Shown: positions 17,301 to 27,205, counted from the first letter of the stretch. The stretch: DNA of 52,442 bases from Rhizobiaceae bacterium CPCC 101076 (GCA_003347645.1 QDFX01000020.1:1-52442); one strand, 5' to 3'. Notes: generated by a model from the sequence alone, not told the origin. Numbers and translations: made by a program.

Positions 17301-18451
17301 TCAACCAGATCGCCATTTCCGGGTTTCGCTCGCTGCGTGACATCACGATCGAGCTCGAACGCCTGACGGTCGTCACCGGAGCCAATGGCAGCGGCAAATC
17401 GAGCCTTTACCGCTCGCTCAGGCTGCTTGCCGATGTCGCGCAGGGACGGGTGATCCGCTCGCTCGCCGAGGATGGCGGACTGCAGTCCACATTGTGGGCC
17501 GGTCCGGAAAGTTTCGGGCGCGAAGTGAAGGCCGGACGGCATGCGGTCGAGGGGACGCGTCGGAAAGGGCCGATCAGCCTCAAGCTCGGCTTCGCCGGAG
17601 ACGATTTCGGCTATGCGATCGATCTGGGACTGCCGCTGCCCTCGTCCTCGATGTTCTCGCTCGACCCCGAGATCAAGAGCGAGACCGTCTGGATGGGATC
17701 GGCGCCGACACGGTCGAGCATCATGGCGGAGCGGCGTGGACCGTCGGTGCGGATACGCGGCGAGACCGGAGCCTGGCGGCAGGCGTTCCAGACGCTCGCG
17801 CCGGTCGACAGCATGATGACGCATTGCGCGGAACCGACCGAGGCTCCGGAACTATTCGTGCTGCGCGAGCGGATGCGGGAATGGCGGTTCTACGAGCATT
17901 TCCGGACCGATCGCGAGGCTGCCGCCCGAAGGCCGCAGATCGGGACCCATACGCCGGTACTGGCGAGCGACGGCGCCGATCTCGCCGCCGCGGTCCAGAC
18001 GATCCTGGAAATCGGTGGGGCCGACGATCTGCGCGAAGCGGTGTCGGATGCCTTCCCCGGAGCGGAGATCGAGATCGACGAGGCAGGCGGCTATTTCGAA
18101 TTGCGGATGCGCCAGCATGGCCTGCTCAGGTCATTGAAGGCAGCGGAGCTATCCGACGGGACGCTCCGCTATCTGCTTCTCATCGCGGCGCTGCTGTCGC
18201 CTCGTCCGCCGGAGCTGATGATCCTGAACGAACCGGAATCGAGCCTTCACCCCGATCTCCTGCCATCCCTTGCGCGCCTGATGGCAAAGGCGTCGGCGCG
18301 TTCGCAGATCATCCTCGTTTCGCACGCGCCGGAGCTCATCACGGCGCTGGAGGAGAATGCGAGCATCAAGCGCATTCGCCTCGCCAAGGATTTCGGCGAG
18401 ACACTGGCGGAAGAAGAGGACCCGGCGCGCTGGACCTGGCCGCCGCGCTAG
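17297..18451 (+). CDS. AAA family ATPase (SMC/ABC-like, COG4637 type)
   Basis: 384 residues. Starts INQIAISGFRSLRDI..., Walker A GANGSGKS (28-35), signature-like LSDGTLRYL, Walker B LMILNEPESSLHP, and H-loop VSHAPEL. It is an ABC-type ATPase without membrane parts, close to OLD/RecF-like proteins but lacking a Toprim nuclease domain. The aspartate that normally precedes the catalytic glutamate is N in LNEP. It overlaps the GNAT gene; biological role unknown. Confidence 0.85.
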   Translation: MINQIAISGFRSLRDITIELERLTVVTGANGSGKSSLYRSLRLLADVAQGRVIRSLAEDGGLQSTLWAGPESFGREVKAGRHAVEGTRRKGPISLKLGFAGDDFGYAIDLGLPLPSSSMFSLDPEIKSETVWMGSAPTRSSIMAERRGPSVRIRGETGAWRQAFQTLAPVDSMMTHCAEPTEAPELFVLRERMREWRFYEHFRTDREAAARRPQIGTHTPVLASDGADLAAAVQTILEIGGADDLREAVSDAFPGAEIEIDEAGGYFELRMRQHGLLRSLKAAELSDGTLRYLLLIAALLSPRPPELMILNEPESSLHPDLLPSLARLMAKASARSQIILVSHAPELITALEENASIKRIRLAKDFGETLAEEEDPARWTWPPR

Positions 18452-18467
18452 GTCGCCGATCTCGGCG

Positions 18468-19742
18468 CTACTTCGCCGCCAGCGCCTGCTCCACCCATTT
18501 CGCCACCCGCAGAGTGTGGCCGTCTTCGAGGTACGGGCCGACGACCTGTACTCCGAGCGGCAGGCCCTTCTTCGAACGGCCCGAGGGGACGTTGAGGGCG
18601 GGGACGCCGAGATAGGAGGCGGGGCCGCAGAAGCTGGCGTCTCCGGTCTCGTCGAGGCCTTCGGGCGCTTCTCCGGTGGCGGAGAGGGTCAGCGCGGCGT
18701 CGAAGCCGTCGAGGCGGTCAGTGAACTCGAACTGCAACTCGGCCTGCAGCGCGCGGTCGTTCAGGTAGTCGATCGCCTTCACCTCGCGGCCGGCGGCGGC
18801 GAGATCCTTGATACGCTGGCTGACCTTGTCGGGCTTCGAGGCGATGAGGTCCTGATGCACGACGGCGGCCTCTGTCGAGAGGATGCGCTGGATGGCGTCG
18901 GCGTCCCAGAAGCGGGCGGGAAGTTCGAGTACTTCGAGCGTGGCGCCCGCCGATTTGAGGAGCTGGACGACGCGCTCGAATTCGGCCTGCTGCTCCGCGT
19001 CGGCTCGGTTCCAGAACGGAGGCTTGAGGATGGCAAGGCGAGGCTTGTCGACGGGCTCGACGCCGGTGCGCGGATCGACGTCCGGGAAGTCGACCACGTC
19101 GTCGGCGAGGAGGCCGAAGGCATAGGCCATGTCGTCGACATTGCGGGTGAAGAAGCCGACATGGTCGAGCGAGCCGGAGAGCGGATGGACGCCTTCGCGC
19201 GGGACGATGCCGTGGCTCGGCTTGAAGCCGACCACGCCGCAATAGGCGGCGGGGCGGACGACCGAGCCGACGGTCTGCGTGCCGAGCGCCAGCGGCACGA
19301 TGCCAGCCGCGACCGACGCGGCGGAGCCGCTCGACGAGCCGCCGGGGGTGTGCGCCCTGTTCCACGGATTGACGGTCGGGCCGGGATGGCGCCAGGCGAA
19401 TTCGGTGGTGACGGTCTTGCCGAAGATCGTGCCGCCGAGCGCCTTGATGCGGGCGATGATGTCGGCGTCCTCGGACGGCACATTGGTCTGGTAGGCGGCC
19501 GAGCCGTTGGTTGTGAGGAGGCCGGCGGTGTCGATGATGTCCTTGACGCCAACCGGGATGCCGCCGAGCGGGCCGTCGTCCGACACTTCAAGCCTGTCGT
19601 TCGCGACGCGCGTCACGAAGGATTTGAGCCAGGGCTCGACCTCGTCGGCTTTCGCGGTGCAGGCGAGAACGTACTCGCGGGGTGTCAGGCGGCCCTCGCT
19701 GAACGCGAGGCGGGCTTCAAGCAGACTCGGGGGATTGGACAT
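18468..19742 (-). CDS. Amidase (amidase signature family)
   Basis: 424 residues. The Ser-cisSer-Lys triad is K67 (GVKDI), S136 (GGSSSGSA) and S160 (TQTVGSVVRPA), spaced as in malonamidase E2. It hydrolyses a C-N amide bond. Last gene of a minus-strand operon with the ABC importer encoded at 19806-22492, which suggests that the imported compound is an amide or is processed through one. Not GatA: there are no GatB/C neighbours. Confidence 0.92.
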   Translation of the reverse strand: MSNPPSLLEARLAFSEGRLTPREYVLACTAKADEVEPWLKSFVTRVANDRLEVSDDGPLGGIPVGVKDIIDTAGLLTTNGSAAYQTNVPSEDADIIARIKALGGTIFGKTVTTEFAWRHPGPTVNPWNRAHTPGGSSSGSAASVAAGIVPLALGTQTVGSVVRPAAYCGVVGFKPSHGIVPREGVHPLSGSLDHVGFFTRNVDDMAYAFGLLADDVVDFPDVDPRTGVEPVDKPRLAILKPPFWNRADAEQQAEFERVVQLLKSAGATLEVLELPARFWDADAIQRILSTEAAVVHQDLIASKPDKVSQRIKDLAAAGREVKAIDYLNDRALQAELQFEFTDRLDGFDAALTLSATGEAPEGLDETGDASFCGPASYLGVPALNVPSGRSKKGLPLGVQVVGPYLEDGHTLRVAKWVEQALAAK

Positions 19743-19805
19743 GATCGGCCGATTTTGGAGTGGAAGGAGATGCCGGCCGCTGGGTGGCGGCCGGCCAGGC
19801 AGTCG

Positions 19806-20783
19806 TCAATTGGCGAGCGTCAGCGCCTTCTTCGAATAATCCTGGATGACGAACTTCGAAAAATCAGGCTGCGCGGGAAGATTGCCCAGCACGATCTGCG
19901 TGTCCATCGCGACCTTGAAAGCGTCGGGCGTGGTCTCGGCGCTCTTCGGATAGACGTTTTCCTTGATCATCCGGCGGACGGCCGCCTCGACGACCTTGGG
20001 ATCGAGAGACGGGAATTCCTTCTGCGCGATGGCGACGGTCTCATCCGGATTGGACTGGATGAAGCGGAAGGCGAGCTCCATCGCGTTGACCACTTTCTGC
20101 GCGGAATCGGGATCGACGTCCTTTTTAACCGTGACCGACGAGAAGGCGTAAGGGCCGTAAACCTGCGGGAAGCCGAGCACGACCTTCATGCCCCGCGCCG
20201 CGACCTGGTCGAGTCCCGGTTCATAGAGGACGGCGACCTTGGCCTGGCCGCCCATGAACGGGCCCGGCTCCGAGCCGATCTGCACCTGCAGCATGTCGAC
20301 GTCCTTGTTCGGGTCCATGCCGTTCTCCTTGAGAAGCTTCATGAACAGAGATGTCGAGGTGGTCGGCATCAGGCCGGTCACGACCTTCTGGCCCTTGATG
20401 TCCTTGATGGTCTCGAACTTGAAATCCGGGGTCGTCGCGATCCAGACGGCGGCGCCGTTCGCGACATTGCTGATGATGCCGACATTGGCCCCCTTGGAGG
20501 CAGCGATCGCCGTCCATTCCGGACCGTGGATCGAGAACTGTGCGCTGCCCGAGAGAACCGCCGAAAGGGCGGCAGTCGGCGAGCCCGCGGTTTCCTTGTC
20601 GACGTCCAGCCCTTGCTGTTTGAAGAAGTCCTTGTTGATGGCGACGTAGAGCGGCAGATACAGCATGGACTGGAAGGCCTGCGAGATGACGACCTTCTTG
20701 TCCTGTGCCGATGCGGTCAAAGGCGCCGCGATCAATGACGCCGCAGTGAGCACGGCGCAGAAGCTTTTCCCAATGAAACTCAT
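19806..20783 (-). CDS. ABC transporter substrate-binding protein, SsuA/THI5-like
   Basis: 325 residues. Signal peptide 1-26 (TASA|Q). NMT1/THI5-like fold: KKVVISQAFQSMLYLPLYVAINKDFFKQQGLDV at the start of lobe 1. It captures the substrate for the permease/ATPase pair encoded upstream in the same operon. Only about 30% similar by eye to the receptor at 11034, so the ligands probably differ. Confidence 0.9.
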   Translation of the reverse strand: MSFIGKSFCAVLTAASLIAAPLTASAQDKKVVISQAFQSMLYLPLYVAINKDFFKQQGLDVDKETAGSPTAALSAVLSGSAQFSIHGPEWTAIAASKGANVGIISNVANGAAVWIATTPDFKFETIKDIKGQKVVTGLMPTTSTSLFMKLLKENGMDPNKDVDMLQVQIGSEPGPFMGGQAKVAVLYEPGLDQVAARGMKVVLGFPQVYGPYAFSSVTVKKDVDPDSAQKVVNAMELAFRFIQSNPDETVAIAQKEFPSLDPKVVEAAVRRMIKENVYPKSAETTPDAFKVAMDTQIVLGNLPAQPDFSKFVIQDYSKKALTLAN

Positions 20784-20831
20784 GACACACCCCCTTATGC
20801 TGGTGAGAACGGTTCGGCTGGAAGGAACGGG

Positions 20832-21704
20832 TTAGAGCTGGACGTGCGCGCGCTCGACGTCCTGCTTCCAGGGCAGGAGGCGGCGTTCCAGGAAATCGAT
20901 GCCGTGGTAGAGAAAGAAGCCGACGAGCATCAGGGTGAAGAGGCCGACCCAGACCGTGTTGAGGTCGTAGAGGCTCGACGCCGTGTAGACGATGTTGCCG
21001 AGGCCGCGCTTGGACGAGATGAACTCGCCGACCACCGCGCCGACCAGGCCGAAGCCGATATTGATGCGGAAGGTCGCGATCATCGCCGGCAGCGACGAGG
21101 GGATGATCACGCGATAGAAGACCTGGTGCTTGGTGCCGCCCATCGAGCGCATCAATGATTGCAGGTCCTTGTCGGCGTCCTTGGCGGCCTGATAGGCGGC
21201 GATCAGCGCGACGAGCGCCGTCATCGACACGACCAGCACGACCTTCGAGACGAGGCCGGTTCCGAACCACAGAAGCACGATCGGCGCGAGCGCGATCTTG
21301 GGAACGCTGTTGAGCGCGACGATGAACGGCTCGACCAGGCGGGCGGCGAAGGCCGAGTACCACATCGCAAGGCCGGCGGCGGAGCCGACCACGGTGCCGA
21401 TGACGAAGCCGAGCAGGGCCTCGTAGAGCGTGTAACCGCTGTCGACGAAGATCGAGCCGTCGAGCGTGCGGGTGGCCAGCACGTTCCAGATTCCCGACGG
21501 CCGGCCGACGAGGAATTCCGAAATCCAGCCCATCCAGGCGGCGAATTCCCAGATCAGGAAGAAGGCCGAGACGCTGGCGAGCTGCAGCACGATGCGACCG
21601 CCGCCGGTGTCGAACGAAAATCGGGCACGTTTCGAACGGGTGCCGGCCTTCGGATCGGCGGCGGACTGGGCTTCCTGGGAGGACAGAGCGGTGACCTGGG
21701 TCAT
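20832..21704 (-). CDS. ABC transporter permease, SsuC/TauC type
   Basis: 290 residues from ATG 21704, chosen because it makes a four-base ATGA overlap with the ATPase gene; the frame is open to 21749 inside that gene. About six membrane segments after a 45-residue cytoplasmic tail. The EAA loop lies near LQSLMRSMGGTKHQVFYRVIIPSSLP. Inner-membrane part of the amidase-linked importer. Confidence 0.92.
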   Translation of the reverse strand: MTQVTALSSQEAQSAADPKAGTRSKRARFSFDTGGGRIVLQLASVSAFFLIWEFAAWMGWISEFLVGRPSGIWNVLATRTLDGSIFVDSGYTLYEALLGFVIGTVVGSAAGLAMWYSAFAARLVEPFIVALNSVPKIALAPIVLLWFGTGLVSKVVLVVSMTALVALIAAYQAAKDADKDLQSLMRSMGGTKHQVFYRVIIPSSLPAMIATFRINIGFGLVGAVVGEFISSKRGLGNIVYTASSLYDLNTVWVGLFTLMLVGFFLYHGIDFLERRLLPWKQDVERAHVQL

Positions 21705-22492
21705 GCCTTCACCCGCTTCTTCGTGGTCTGGATGTCGAGCTCGCCGCAAAGCGTGTGGAAGTAATCGGAAAAGCGGTGATCGCTGCGGGCCTCGACCGGG
21801 CTCGAGCGTTCGATGTCGATCGTGTGGACGTTCTTGACCTTGGTCGGCCGGCCGCTGAGCGCGACCACGCGCTTCGACAGGGCGACGGCCTCGTCGATGT
21901 CATGGGTGACGAGGATGACCGTCTTGTTGAAGGTCTCGACCGCCTCCATCAGCACGCCTTCGAGATAGAGGCGGGTCTGGTAGTCGAGCGCGGAGAACGG
22001 CTCGTCGAGCAGCAGGATGTCCGGATCCATGATCAGGGTCCGGATCAGCGCCACGCGCTGGCGCATGCCGCCCGACAGCGTGCGCGGGTAGGATTGTTCG
22101 AAGCCCGAAAGACCGAAGGTCGAGAGATATTCGCGGGCGGTATCGAGGGCCTCGTGCTCCGGCACGCCACGGACGGTGAGGCCGAGGAGGACGTTCTGCA
22201 GCACCGTTCGCCACGGAAACAGCAGGTCCTTCTGCATCATGTAGCCGATACGGCCGCGCAGATTGTCCACCGGGACGCCGCGATAGACGAGTTCGCCGGT
22301 GTCGGCGTCGAGCAGCCCGGCGATGATGTTGAACACCGTCGTCTTGCCGCAACCGCTCGGGCCGATGATCGAGACGAAGTCGCGCTCGTAGATGTCGAAG
22401 GTCAGACCATCGAGGACGGGGACCTCGCCGCCCTTGGCCGCGAACGATTTCCGCACATTGCGGATACTCAACTGGATTTGCGGCTCAGACAT
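21701..22492 (-). CDS. ABC transporter ATPase, SsuB/TauB type
   Basis: 263 residues. Walker A GPSGCGKTT (44-52), signature LSGGMRQ (139-145), Walker B LLLDEP. First gene of the minus-strand operon ATPase-permease-receptor-amidase. Divergent from a GntR regulator gene, with a palindromic operator candidate in the 226-base gap. Confidence 0.92.
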   Translation of the reverse strand: MSEPQIQLSIRNVRKSFAAKGGEVPVLDGLTFDIYERDFVSIIGPSGCGKTTVFNIIAGLLDADTGELVYRGVPVDNLRGRIGYMMQKDLLFPWRTVLQNVLLGLTVRGVPEHEALDTAREYLSTFGLSGFEQSYPRTLSGGMRQRVALIRTLIMDPDILLLDEPFSALDYQTRLYLEGVLMEAVETFNKTVILVTHDIDEAVALSKRVVALSGRPTKVKNVHTIDIERSSPVEARSDHRFSDYFHTLCGELDIQTTKKRVKA

Positions 22493-22657
22493 TCGCGTCC
22501 CCCCGTTTTCAGGATAAAACGCAATGTCCGTGCCAGCTTTTGACCTGGCTCAATCCGTTGAAATTATACGCCTAAAATCAATGGCTTGTGACGTATGGCG
22601 GAGCTGCTGGCCTGTCGCTTTTGAGGCTCAACTGACACAAAATCAAAGTTTGTATAT

Positions 22658-22672
22658 TATGCACAATGCATA
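22658..22672. promoter_or_regulatory. Palindromic operator candidate for the divergent GntR regulator
   Basis: TATGC-acaat-GCATA, a perfect 5+5 bp inverted repeat with five-base spacer. It lies in the gap between the ABC-amidase operon and the FCD-type GntR gene, 46 bases before the latter. Size and symmetry fit FCD GntR sites. Confidence 0.5.
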
Positions 22673-22718
22673 GATTCTCGGCACGGATTGCCGTCGGAAG
22701 TGGGATTTCCTTCCCCCT

Positions 22719-23474
22719 ATGACGCGCTTTATGATCTTGCCGCCGATCGGAATCGGCAGGGGGCAGTGGGGAGCGATGAAGGTTCGGGAAAGGCCCAGAA
22801 CGGCGCGCCAGTACGTAGTCGGAACTCTCAGGCGGGAGATCCTGCAGGGGCGCCATCAGCCCGGCTCGCGGCTGAGACAGGAGGAGGTCGCGGCGAGGCT
22901 CGATGTGAGCACGACGCCGGTGCGGGAGGCGTTTCGTGATCTCCTCGCCGAGGGGCTTATCTCGCTCGATGCGCATCGGGGAGCCGTCGTGCGCGGGCTC
23001 ACGCTCAGCGACGTGCAGGAAATCTACCAGATGCGCGTGCGCCTCGAACCGCTGCTGGCCGAACGGACCTTCGACAACGTGACCGACGAGCAGATCGCCA
23101 GGGCGGAAGCGCTTCATCGACGGATGTGCGCGAACACCTCGCCGGAGACCTGGGCAAGCCTGAACGAGGAATTCCACGCGACGCTGACCGGGGGCGAGAC
23201 GCAGGACGGACGTCTTTCCGGGATCGTCTACACACTCGCGCACGCGGCTTCGCCCTATGTCGTGCTGTCGATGTTTGCGCGGCCGGAAATCATCGAGATG
23301 AACAACCGCGACCATGCAGAGCTTCTCGCGCTCTACCGGGTTCGCGACCGCGAGGGCGTTTCGCTGAAGACCGAACTGCACCTGGCCCAGACGCTGGACA
23401 CGATCGAGCGCGAAGTCGAACGCAAGTCGTCCCAACAACTGGCGGACCTCAACCGGGACACTGAACCGGGATAG
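22719..23474 (+). CDS. GntR family regulator, FadR/FCD subfamily
   Basis: Up to 251 residues. Winged helix RQEEVAARLDVSTTPVREAFRDL, then a helical FCD domain with metal-type histidines (EEFHATL, RDHAELLALY, ELHLAQ). Either ATG 22719 or ATG 22776 (MKVRERPRT, preceded by GGGG four bases away) could start it; the fold needs only the shorter form. Divergent from the amidase-ABC operon, hence its probable regulator. Confidence 0.85.
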   Translation: MTRFMILPPIGIGRGQWGAMKVRERPRTARQYVVGTLRREILQGRHQPGSRLRQEEVAARLDVSTTPVREAFRDLLAEGLISLDAHRGAVVRGLTLSDVQEIYQMRVRLEPLLAERTFDNVTDEQIARAEALHRRMCANTSPETWASLNEEFHATLTGGETQDGRLSGIVYTLAHAASPYVVLSMFARPEIIEMNNRDHAELLALYRVRDREGVSLKTELHLAQTLDTIEREVERKSSQQLADLNRDTEPG

Positions 23475-23522
23475 CCGACAGGGCTGCGACCCACCTCCGT
23501 AAAAAAGATGGCCGCAAAGCGG

Positions 23523-23867
23523 TTAGTAGCTCATCCGGCCGATACGCGGCGTGCGCGCTTGCGGCGCGGCGGCCGCGTCGTGCATCTGCAGGCAGGTCAA
23601 CAGTTCGACATAGGACGGATCCCATCCGGAGCCCGACTCCTCGGTGCAGAACTGGCGGGAGGCGGCGCTGAAGGTGGGCCATTGCTTCTCGAGATCGACG
23701 CGGGACTTGTTCTCGTCGCCGACGCAGCCGGTGATGGAATAGTCCGCCGCGTCCTGCCTGGCTTCGTTGTGGCAGGTCTTCTGGATGTCGAGGCGGGGTA
23801 TGTCGCTCGCGGCAAAAGCGGGGCTCGCCGCCATGAGCGCGAGAGCGAGGATCGAAAGCCGAACCAT
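23523..23867 (-). CDS. Secreted cysteine-containing hypothetical protein
   Basis: 114 residues from ATG 23867 (MVRLSILALALMAASPAFAA, signal peptide 1-19). The mature part has four cysteines (QKTC, TGC, FCTE, LTC) that could form two disulfides. The pattern of a small periplasmic protein with spaced cysteines is common in Bradyrhizobium and relatives. Function unknown. Confidence 0.7.
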   Translation of the reverse strand: MVRLSILALALMAASPAFAASDIPRLDIQKTCHNEARQDAADYSITGCVGDENKSRVDLEKQWPTFSAASRQFCTEESGSGWDPSYVELLTCLQMHDAAAAPQARTPRIGRMSY

Positions 23868-24049
23868 TTTCAAGTCTCCGGAACGTCGGTGTTCAGCCGT
23901 GCGGGCCATGCGCGGGCTTTGAAGACTGAGTTAGGTCGATCGGATTTTTCTTGGACCATCCGAAGGTATGGCCGGGGCAGGTGGAACTGCCCGCCTTTCG
24001 TCGATGGTCCGGAGGCGCGGACATTTGCCCGCGCCTCCGGCTGGATGGC

Positions 24050-24886
24050 TCAACCTTTGATGAAGGCGAGGATGTCGGCGTTGAGCACGTCGGGATGGGT
24101 CGTCAGCATGCCGTGCGGATAGCCCTCATAGGACTTCAGCGTGCCGTTCTTCAGCAGCTTGGCCGAGAGCGGGCCGGCATCGGCGTAGGGGACGATCTGG
24201 TCGTCGGTGCCGTGCAGGACGAGCGCCGGCACGTCGATGATCTTCAGGTCCTCGGTGAAGTCGGTCTCGGAGAAGGCCTTGATGCCGTCGTAGTGCGCCT
24301 TGGCGCCGCCGATCATGCCCTGCCGCCACCAGTTCTGGATCACGCCCGGGATCGCGGTGACGCCGTCGCGGTTGAAGCCGTAGAACGGGCCGGTCGGCAG
24401 ATCGAGGTAGAACTGCGCGCGGTTGTCGGCGAGCGCCTTGCGGAGGCCGTCGAACACCTCGATCGGCAGGCCGCCCGGATTGGCTTCCGTCTTGAGCATG
24501 ATCGGCGGCACCGCGGCGACGAGGACGATCTTGGCGACGCGGCCCTGCGGCTGGCCGTGGCGGGCGACGTAGCGCGCGACCTCGCCGCCGCCGGTCGAAT
24601 GGCCGATATGGATCGTGTTCTTCAGGTCGAGATGCTCGACCACAACGGCCGCGTCGGCGGCGTAATGGTCCATGTCGTGGCCGTCCCACACCTGAGTCGA
24701 GCGGCCGTGGCCGCGACGGTCATGGGCGACGACGCGGTAGCCCTTCGACAGGAAGAACAGCATCTGATTGTCCCAGTCGTCGGCGCTGAGCGGCCAGCCG
24801 TGATGGAAGACGATGGGCTGCGCGTCCTTCGGACCCCAGTCCTTGTAGAAAATCTGGATGCCGTCCTTGGTCGTGATCGTGCTCAT
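24050..24886 (-). CDS. Alpha/beta hydrolase, non-heme chloroperoxidase/perhydrolase type
   Basis: 278 residues. HHGWPLS oxyanion loop, nucleophile S97 in [12 protein letters not shown], acid in [10 protein letters not shown] and histidine in GYPHGML. The GHSTGGGEV segment is typical of cofactor-free chloroperoxidases, which are esterases able to make peracids from H2O2 and carboxylic acids. Cytoplasmic, no signal peptide. Monocistronic; natural substrate unknown. Confidence 0.9.
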   Translation of the reverse strand: MSTITTKDGIQIFYKDWGPKDAQPIVFHHGWPLSADDWDNQMLFFLSKGYRVVAHDRRGHGRSTQVWDGHDMDHYAADAAVVVEHLDLKNTIHIGHSTGGGEVARYVARHGQPQGRVAKIVLVAAVPPIMLKTEANPGGLPIEVFDGLRKALADNRAQFYLDLPTGPFYGFNRDGVTAIPGVIQNWWRQGMIGGAKAHYDGIKAFSETDFTEDLKIIDVPALVLHGTDDQIVPYADAGPLSAKLLKNGTLKSYEGYPHGMLTTHPDVLNADILAFIKG

Positions 24887-25185
24887 GACTGCTCCTCGGT
24901 GAAATTCGTGCGCAAGATCAGGTTCTTGCGGTCGCCGTGCCAGTATCCATGCGAGTGAGGCGCTTACACTTTCGTATGGTATCCGGATAGGTGGCGGCGT
25001 CGAGGGAGACGGCCGCCGGCTTTTTCGGTCAGGCGGCGCAAGCGCTTATCGGATCGGCGCGACGCGATCGTAACAAAGTGTCGCCACCGGCCGGACGGGT
25101 ACAATGGATTACCGTTCAGGCGCTCGCCGGCGAATGATTGCGACGAACGCCGACTAGGGTCGCATCATCCGAAAAGGAGATCGCG

Positions 25186-25404
25186 ATGGAAGCGAACCAT
25201 GTATCCGTGATCGCCGTCGGCTTGCTGGCGCTCTGCGCCACGATCGCCACGGCGGGCGATTTGTACAAGGACCACGGCGTGCGGGCGAAGGCGGAAGCCA
25301 AGCCCATCCCCGCGTCCTACTTGCCGGTCTATTCCGACCGTCTGCCCATGGATGCGGCCAGACGGGAATTCAGCGAGCCGGGCGAACCGCACGGCGAATA
25401 CTGA
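25186..25404 (+). CDS. Small exported hypothetical protein
   Basis: 72 residues from ATG 25186 behind AAGGAGA. Signal peptide or single membrane segment at about 5-23 (VSVIAVGLLALCATIATAG). The remaining 48 residues are charged, with no cysteines and no recognised domain. Convergent with the DipZ gene, six bases between stops. Confidence 0.6.
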   Translation: MEANHVSVIAVGLLALCATIATAGDLYKDHGVRAKAEAKPIPASYLPVYSDRLPMDAARREFSEPGEPHGEY

Positions 25405-25410
25405 GCGCGC

Positions 25411-27144
25411 TCAGCCGAAGGTGAAGGCGTACGCCTGAACGCCGGGATCGAGGAACTCGATCCTGAACTCGCGGTCGGCGACCGGGCCGGACTGGCGGAC
25501 GAGCTGGTAGAGCCGGTGGTCCGTGACCACGCCCAGGCCAGCGGCGTCGACGTCGCTGCCCCGGTCGTCACCCGGCGGCTTGCCGTCGAGCGTGACGCGG
25601 AAGCGGACCGGCATGCCGTCCGTCTTCGAGCCGAGGACGAGATGCAGATCGCGGGCGTGGAAGCGGTGGCCGATCACGCCGCCCGGCGCGTCGAGCTCCG
25701 CACTCTCGCCGCGCACGGTCCATTTCCCATCCAGACTCCACTCGTTCAGCAGGTGGGAGGCCGGGCGATAGGCCGCGCTCCTGTCGCGAACCAGACCTCC
25801 AGACGGGACGAAATTCGCCGCGTTCCGGTATCCGAGATAGGTCTCGCCGGAGCGCAGATTGACTGGGTCCGCCGGCGCCTGAGTGCCTGAGGCGGGCAGG
25901 GCAGTCGGCATGACGGGCGCAGTGCGATTGCCGGCTTCGGCCAGAAGCGCCTGGATGACGCGTTCGGAAACGTCGTAATTGCCTTCGCCGAACTGGTGGT
26001 GCCGGATTTGGCCTTCGGCATCGACGAAATAGAGCGCCGGCCAATAGCTGTTGTCGAAGGCGCGCCAGACGGAGAAGTCGTTGTCGATCGCGACCGGATA
26101 GCCGACGCCGAGATCCTTCGTCGCCTTCAGCACGTTCGGGACGCTCTTCTCGAAGGCGAATTCCGGCGTATGGACGCCGACGACAACCAGCCCCTGATCC
26201 CTGTACTTCTCCGCCCATGCGCGGACGTAAGGCAGCGTGCGCAGGCAGTTGATGCAGGAATAGGTCCAGAAATTCACGAGGACGACCTTGCCGCGCAGCG
26301 CCTCGGGAGCGAGCGGCGGCGAGTTCAGCCATTCCTTCGCGCCTGAGAGCGAGGGCAGGACGCCTTCGATGGGCAGGCTCGCCGCCATGGAGGCCCGGCG
26401 CGTCCCGGCTGCCGGCGACGTGCCCCGCAGGTCGAGCAGCTTCTGCTCGATGCGCGTCGTGCCATTGGCCGAAAGCGGCGCGAGCAGGCTGGCGTCGAGG
26501 CCCAGACCGACCACGACGACGGAGGCCAGGACCAGCGCACCCGCGACCCGGCGAAGTCCGTCGCCGAACCCGAGGCCGCGCTTCAGCACGGCGAACAGGC
26601 GGCCGCCGGCCACGAAGGCGAGCGACAGCGACGTCGCCGCGCCGCCGGCATAGGCCAGCAGAAGCAGGAAGCTCTGCGAGTTCGGACCGAGCAGCGCCGC
26701 GCCGGTCAGGATCAGCGCCAGCACCGGGCCGGCGCACGGCGCCCAAAGTAGGCCCGTGGCGACGCCGAGGAGCATGCTCGGCCAAACGTCCGAGCCCTCG
26801 CTTCTCCGGCGTTCCGCTGCGCCCGCGATCCGCGCGCCGAGCGAGACGAGCGGACGGGTCAGCCGTTCCGACAGGGTGGGGAACAGGAGGCCCGCGCCGA
26901 ACAGGCCGAGCAGGATGACGGCAGCGATGCGGGCGTACTGGTTGGCCGCGACCGCCCATCCGCCCGCGATTGCGCCGAGGCTGGCGACGAATGCGAAGGT
27001 GAGCGCCATTCCGGCCAGCAGCGGCAGGAGGCCCTGGCGGAAGGGCCGGTCCGACCGTGCGAGGACGAAGGGCAGAACGGGCCAGATGCACGGACTGAGG
27101 ATCGTCAGGATGCCGGCCAGATAGGACAACAGGAACAGGGTCAT
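25411..27144 (-). CDS. DipZ family thiol-disulfide protein (CcdA-like membrane domain plus thioredoxin domain)
   Basis: 577 residues. N-terminal CcdA-like membrane domain (1-220) with C19 (SPCIWP) and C137 (APCAGP), then a periplasmic TlpA-like thioredoxin domain with C297-INC-C300 (YSCINCLR), then a C-terminal beta-rich domain (about 440-577). The membrane part would pass electrons from cytoplasmic thioredoxin to the CINC pair outside, reducing periplasmic disulfides or methionine/cysteine oxidation products. It is 60 bases behind the epoxide-hydrolase-like gene in the same direction and may belong to the oxidant-responsive group. Confidence 0.88.
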   Translation of the reverse strand: MTLFLLSYLAGILTILSPCIWPVLPFVLARSDRPFRQGLLPLLAGMALTFAFVASLGAIAGGWAVAANQYARIAAVILLGLFGAGLLFPTLSERLTRPLVSLGARIAGAAERRRSEGSDVWPSMLLGVATGLLWAPCAGPVLALILTGAALLGPNSQSFLLLLAYAGGAATSLSLAFVAGGRLFAVLKRGLGFGDGLRRVAGALVLASVVVVGLGLDASLLAPLSANGTTRIEQKLLDLRGTSPAAGTRRASMAASLPIEGVLPSLSGAKEWLNSPPLAPEALRGKVVLVNFWTYSCINCLRTLPYVRAWAEKYRDQGLVVVGVHTPEFAFEKSVPNVLKATKDLGVGYPVAIDNDFSVWRAFDNSYWPALYFVDAEGQIRHHQFGEGNYDVSERVIQALLAEAGNRTAPVMPTALPASGTQAPADPVNLRSGETYLGYRNAANFVPSGGLVRDRSAAYRPASHLLNEWSLDGKWTVRGESAELDAPGGVIGHRFHARDLHLVLGSKTDGMPVRFRVTLDGKPPGDDRGSDVDAAGLGVVTDHRLYQLVRQSGPVADREFRIEFLDPGVQAYAFTFG

Positions 27145-27205
27145 GGCTTTTCCTTCACCGAAGAACCGGTGCGGTTCGTTACGAATGGTCTGGTTTTGGG
27201 GCCTG

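Noticed and set aside
16650-18451. GNAT-AAA ATPase pair as a toxin or defence module
   Set aside because: The ATPase lacks a Toprim or nuclease domain, base composition matches the chromosome, and such pairs occur as ordinary chromosomal genes.
18357-20738. 793-residue open frame on the plus strand
   Set aside because: Antisense shadow of the amidase and receptor genes; Arg/Gly/Asp-biased composition typical of GC-rich antisense frames, no domain.
25568-27091. 507-residue minus-strand frame
   Set aside because: Out-of-frame reading of the DipZ gene, whose frame carries the motifs.
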